Assembly (NCBI GenBank): GCA_046482855.1
Contig: JAWOEH010000201.1
Span: 1-14,557, forward strand
Direction of reading: 5' to 3'
DNA from: CAYVSF01 sp046482855
Lineage (GTDB): Bacteria > Bacteroidota > Bacteroidia > Bacteroidales > UBA12077
Length of the DNA: 14,557 nt
The stretch's first letter is position 1. The number at the start of each line of letters is the position of its first letter. A program made the position numbers and the translations under genes. Below, one piece after another: positions 13,895 to 14,557 of the stretch. The notes under the pieces were generated by a model. It saw only the letters and a program-made list of their open reading frames with translations. It had not been told where the DNA came from and made no database searches.

Positions 13895-14557
13895 AATGCT
13901 TAATTAGTCTTCGCGTTTGTATCTTCCCGTTAAACTCAATTTGGACAAAATAGAGCCCTTGTGAAAGAATGTGGATATCCACTTCCTCTCCACCTGTCAC
14001 TGTTTGTTTTTCAAGAATCAAACGACCTAAGTTGTTGAAAATCCGAATAGAAAATGGGCCTTCTACATCTGTTTTGATGGAGAATTTCCTCTCTGCCGGA
14101 TTTGGATAGAGGGTGAGTTCTTTCAAGAGGGACTCAATCCCGGTAGTTATCTCGGTTAAGGTTACCTGCTCAGTGATATTTTGGTCGATAACCGACACTT
14201 CGCCCTGGGCTGTGTTGTAGCCTGATGCTTCTACCGAGTAGTTGATGTTGCTCTGCGGTGCCACATTGGCGAAGGTTGCTTCTCCTGCTGCATCGGTTGT
14301 TGCCTGTCCGTAACCTTCAAGACTGATGGTTGCTCCCTGTAATGGATCGGTACCCTCATTCACAGCAAAGCTAACCTGATAGGTTGTTGCATTGAGGGTT
14401 ACCTGCTCAGTGATATTTTGATCGATAACCGACACTTCGCCCTGGGCTGTGTTGTAGCCTGATGCTTCTACCGAGTAGTTGATGTTGCTCTGCGGTGCCA
14501 CATTGGCGAAGGTTGCTTCTCCTGCTGCATCGGTTGTTGCCTGTCCGTAACCTTCAA
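13893..14557 (-). CDS. T9SS type-A cargo protein with tandem carboxypeptidase-regulatory/PEGA-like repeats, 5' end outside the window
   Basis: The frame stays open to base 14557, giving about 221 visible codons; the GTG at 14501 is an internal Val, not a start. The visible part holds one complete and one partial copy of a 79-residue repeat. The unit has a beta-sandwich look: YQVSFAV, GATISLEGYGQATTDAAGE, NINYSVEASGYNT, GEVSVIDQ and ITEQVTL, as in the CarboxypepD_reg/PEGA-like modules frequent in Bacteroidota surface proteins. The last about 75 residues are a type-A sorting domain: LYPNPAERKFSI, IRIFNNLGRLI, LSQGLYFVQIEF and the terminal RRLIKH. The protein is thus exported by the type IX system and released or anchored at the surface. 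Its catalytic or adhesive part, if any, lies beyond the window. Confidence 0.9.
   Translation of the reverse strand, partial: EGYGQATTDAAGEATFANVAPQSNINYSVEASGYNTAQGEVSVIDQNITEQVTLNATTYQVSFAVNEGTDPLQGATISLEGYGQATTDAAGEATFANVAPQSNINYSVEASGYNTAQGEVSVIDQNITEQVTLTEITTGIESLLKELTLYPNPAERKFSIKTDVEGPFSIRIFNNLGRLILEKQTVTGGEEVDIHILSQGLYFVQIEFNGKIQTRRLIKH
14161..14557 (-). repeat. Near-identical 237-base tandem repeat within the T9SS cargo gene
   Basis: Bases 14161-14320 recur at 14398-14557, offset 237 bases, with a single difference seen (G at 14184, A at 14421). The window stops inside the second copy, so the number of copies is unknown. The in-between bases 14321-14397 complete the 79-codon unit. 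Near identity at the DNA level, including third codon positions, indicates recent duplication or gene conversion. Confidence 0.95.

Overview
The window looks like a chromosomal segment of a Bacteroidota bacterium, most likely class Bacteroidia and possibly a Marinilabiliales-like marine or anaerobic lineage; the order is a guess. The evidence is: (i) cargo proteins of the type IX secretion system (T9SS) at both ends, one with a type-B (CHU_C, gliding-motility-like) C-terminus and one with a type-A sorting tail; (ii) a PorP/SprF outer-membrane protein; (iii) a DUF4296 lipoprotein, a family largely confined to this phylum; and (iv) several start-proximal copies of the Bacteroidota -7 promoter element TAnnTTTG. 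No mobile element, CRISPR array, rRNA or tRNA was seen, and all intergenic gaps are shorter than 300 bases.

Layout. 1-1319 (+): the end of a T9SS type-B cargo gene, a strong hairpin, then a PorP/SprF protein. 1353-2929 (+): a DUF4296 lipoprotein and a zinc-type amidohydrolase of the ATZ/TRZ-SsnA group. 2930-3173: an AT-rich gap with two weak stem-loops and a promoter-like element. 3174-5061 (+): a radical SAM protein and a MurG-like GT-B glycosyltransferase, 4 bases apart. 5023-8495 (-): asnS, rpoN (sigma-54) and a PAP2-like membrane protein, closely packed; the last gene overlaps the glycosyltransferase tail to tail by 39 bases. 8496-8715: a divergent promoter region. 8716-10637 (+): a hypothetical protein and a DUF2007-Usp-Usp protein, 11 bases apart. 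10650-12973 (-): a long-chain acyl-CoA synthetase and ispD, joined by a TAATG stop/start overlap. 13143-13859 (+): a [4Fe-4S] APS reductase (cysH-type) with a good promoter and a rho-independent terminator. 13893-14557 (-, runs off the window): a T9SS type-A cargo protein with nearly identical 237-base repeats.

Most of the window is housekeeping: asparaginyl-tRNA synthesis, sigma-54, isoprenoid synthesis, fatty-acid activation and sulfate assimilation. The least-explained unit is the 8716-10637 pair. Its first protein resembles a zincin-like family in which the HExxH motif appears to have decayed to QEFCN. It is followed at once by a three-domain stress protein, and both probably share a promoter whose spacer is a 14-bp palindrome. 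Two other genes show apparent catalytic-site erosion: the PAP2-like protein behind rpoN and the C-terminal lysine site of the acyl-CoA synthetase. I found no clear new defence, mobile or biosynthetic system. Family calls come from motif recognition and memory, without database searches.
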